This document shows positions 62,773 through 64,000 of a DNA stretch of 64,000 nucleotides, one piece after another. Position 1 is the first letter of the stretch, and the number at the start of each line of letters is the position of its first letter. The stretch spans positions 1,178,001-1,242,000 of the forward strand of contig BLLK01000069.1 in NCBI GenBank assembly GCA_021927905.1, in the 5' to 3' direction. A model generated the notes under the pieces. It did not search any database. It was not told where the DNA came from and was given only the letters and a program-made list of their open reading frames with translations. Position numbers and translations under genes: made by a program. The stretch is from Chaetoceros tenuissimus (taxonomy: Eukaryota > Bacillariophyta > Thalassiosirophyceae > Chaetocerotales > Chaetocerotaceae).

Positions 62773-64000
62773 TTAGCTCGCGAATAGACTATCGCATTCG
62801 TTTCTGCAGAATCTTGGTAATTGTTTCTGTAAAAAGCCAGCATCAGAAATGCCTTCGTCTGAAAGGTCAATGTAGGTAATATCGCCATCCGGACAGGTGA
62901 GGTTCATAGAGGTGTAAATTCCTGAAGCAGTATTTTGTCGAGCATCAGCTTGGACCATATCGCAGTCGTCGCAGTACCACCTAGGAAAAGAAAAGGGAAC
63001 ACGATAGTGTTAGTGTACAGAAAAATCGAAAAAGGACAAGTTGATAACTGCACATACCATTTGTTTTCATATTCCACCCAAAAAGGGAAAGGGACGCAGC
63101 TCACATAGCGACAGCCTTTACAAGGTGTTCTGTCACCATCGCTATTGATTAATACAATCAAGGTGATGATGATACAAACTAAGCTGGTGATAATTCCCAA
63201 CAATCTTATCAAACTGTTTTGTAGTTTGGAACAAAATCCCTTTTGAACTCCAAAGAATGCCTTGGATAGACGCTCTAGCTTGCTGAGTCCACACAAGATT
63301 CCGTAGACCATACCACCCAAATGTGTGAAGTTGTCAACAAATGGGGTGAGGCCGATGAGAACATTCAAAAGAATATCAATAATGAGCCAGACCAATACTT
63401 TTGCATGGCGAAATCTTTTACCGTCGTTCAGTGTGTTTACTTCTTTGCTAAATAGCAAGTTCCAGTTGCTCATAATATCAGCAATACATCCACCAATGAG
63501 ACCAAAGATACCTCCAGATGCTCCCACAGAAATGTATTCTGGTAGGAAAAGAGCGCTGAGTAGAGTACCTCCAACTGCAGGAACAATAAACAAAACCATG
63601 ACAGCCATAAATCCATGGTTCATCTCGACAGCATATCCGATGAACCAAAGTGCAAGCATGTTTAAAACAAAGTGGATAACTCCGGCATGGAGAAAAATCG
63701 GAGTGACAAGTCGCCACCATTGATTGTCATTGACAATAAGGGAGGTTTGCTTAGCTCCAACATAAATAAGAGTCTGGGCCGATGGTCCAATCATTGGATT
63801 CAAAGAAATAGACTCGACTTTCCAGCCATTAGCTTGAATACTCCAAATCAGGCATGCCGTACAAACAGCCATAACGATGTAGGTAAAAAATGGCTGATTG
63901 AATCCAGTTGCTTTGGCAGCTTCAAAATCTGCCCAACTGAGATATGGTACATGATTAGCTCTTCTCCATGCTGCATCCTCAGCCCACTCAATATCTGTCC
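62773..64000 (-). CDS. Rhomboid intramembrane serine protease, 5' end outside the window
   Basis: Two exons visible: from beyond 64000 down to 63058, and 62980-62773 (GTATGT to CCTAG). The rhomboid core is complete: WWRLVTPIFLHAGVIHFVLNM in helices 1-2, the catalytic Ser in VGASGGIFGLIGG and the catalytic His in DNFTHLGGMVYG. About six to seven helices are visible. The C-terminal soluble part is Cys-rich and unusual (GDRTPCKGCRYVSCVPFPF, ENKWWYCDDCD), with pairs of Cys that could bind zinc or form disulfides. The reading frame continues upstream of 63872 (EWAEDAAWRRANHVPYLSWA) to the window edge, so more N-terminal sequence exists. Rhomboids cut membrane-anchored substrates; the presence of WR in loop 1 fits the secretase type. 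Confidence 0.88.

Overview
The window is nuclear DNA of a diatom, most likely a centric of the Thalassiosira type. The evidence is: several N-terminal signal peptides ending in the diatom plastid motif ASAF or close variants (triose-phosphate translocator, ribose-5-phosphate isomerase, a lipase-like protein and others); a triose-phosphate translocator typical of a secondary plastid; a Derlin with a presequence; a DUF6824-type protein; short GT-AG introns of about 60-150 bp; AT-rich spacers; and dense genes on both strands. Assignment to genus is inference. There are no operons, tRNAs, rRNAs or CRISPR arrays that I can see.

Layout. 0-7 kb: an incomplete multipass membrane protein, a GDP-fucose-transporter-like protein, a large secreted or plastid protein with beta-propeller-like stretches, and the plastid triose-phosphate translocator (3 exons). 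7.6-15 kb: coiled-coil and Ser-rich small proteins, a gene-poor AT-rich stretch with a GC-rich hairpin, a membrin/Bos1 Qb-SNARE (2 exons), a large hypothetical protein and a PLP aminotransferase. 15-26 kb: an acidic/basic low-complexity protein and a three-repeat helicase-associated-domain protein lie head to head, and a complete 6.1-kb Mutator-like transposon (89-bp terminal inverted repeats, target duplication, MULE transposase plus a second gene) sits between them. 26-30 kb: ETF alpha cut by a 100-N assembly gap, an EF-hand membrane protein, a small Cys-rich protein and plastid ribose-5-phosphate isomerase. 30.8-33.9 kb: a Crypton-type tyrosine recombinase with a long polyglutamine tract, and tail to tail with it a RusA-like Holliday-junction resolvase. 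34-46 kb: TRAPPC5, a C-terminal-motor kinesin-14 (4 exons), a Derlin, a coiled-coil/GOLD-like protein, a plastid-type hypothetical protein, a GT8-like glycosyltransferase and a glutathione transferase. 46-64 kb: SmD3 (with a 4-nt first coding exon), a lipase-like hydrolase, NOP10 (two short exons, found by eye), phosphatidylglycerophosphate synthase, a DUF6824 protein, a short TIR element, the FIG4-type SAC phosphatase (5 exons), an ankyrin-like protein, ribosomal protein eS12, a small SET-domain protein and a rhomboid protease that runs off the window.

Two observations stand out. First, the glutathione transferase at 45380-46129 is open from end to end except for one in-frame UGA, placed exactly where the catalytic cysteine of the omega/CPFxxR glutathione transferases belongs. 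This is best read as a selenocysteine codon. Second, an intact RusA-like resolvase, with D123, D125, K129 and D144 at the family spacing, lies 121 bp from a Crypton tyrosine recombinase. This suggests a two-gene mobile element that pairs a tyrosine recombinase with a junction resolvase.
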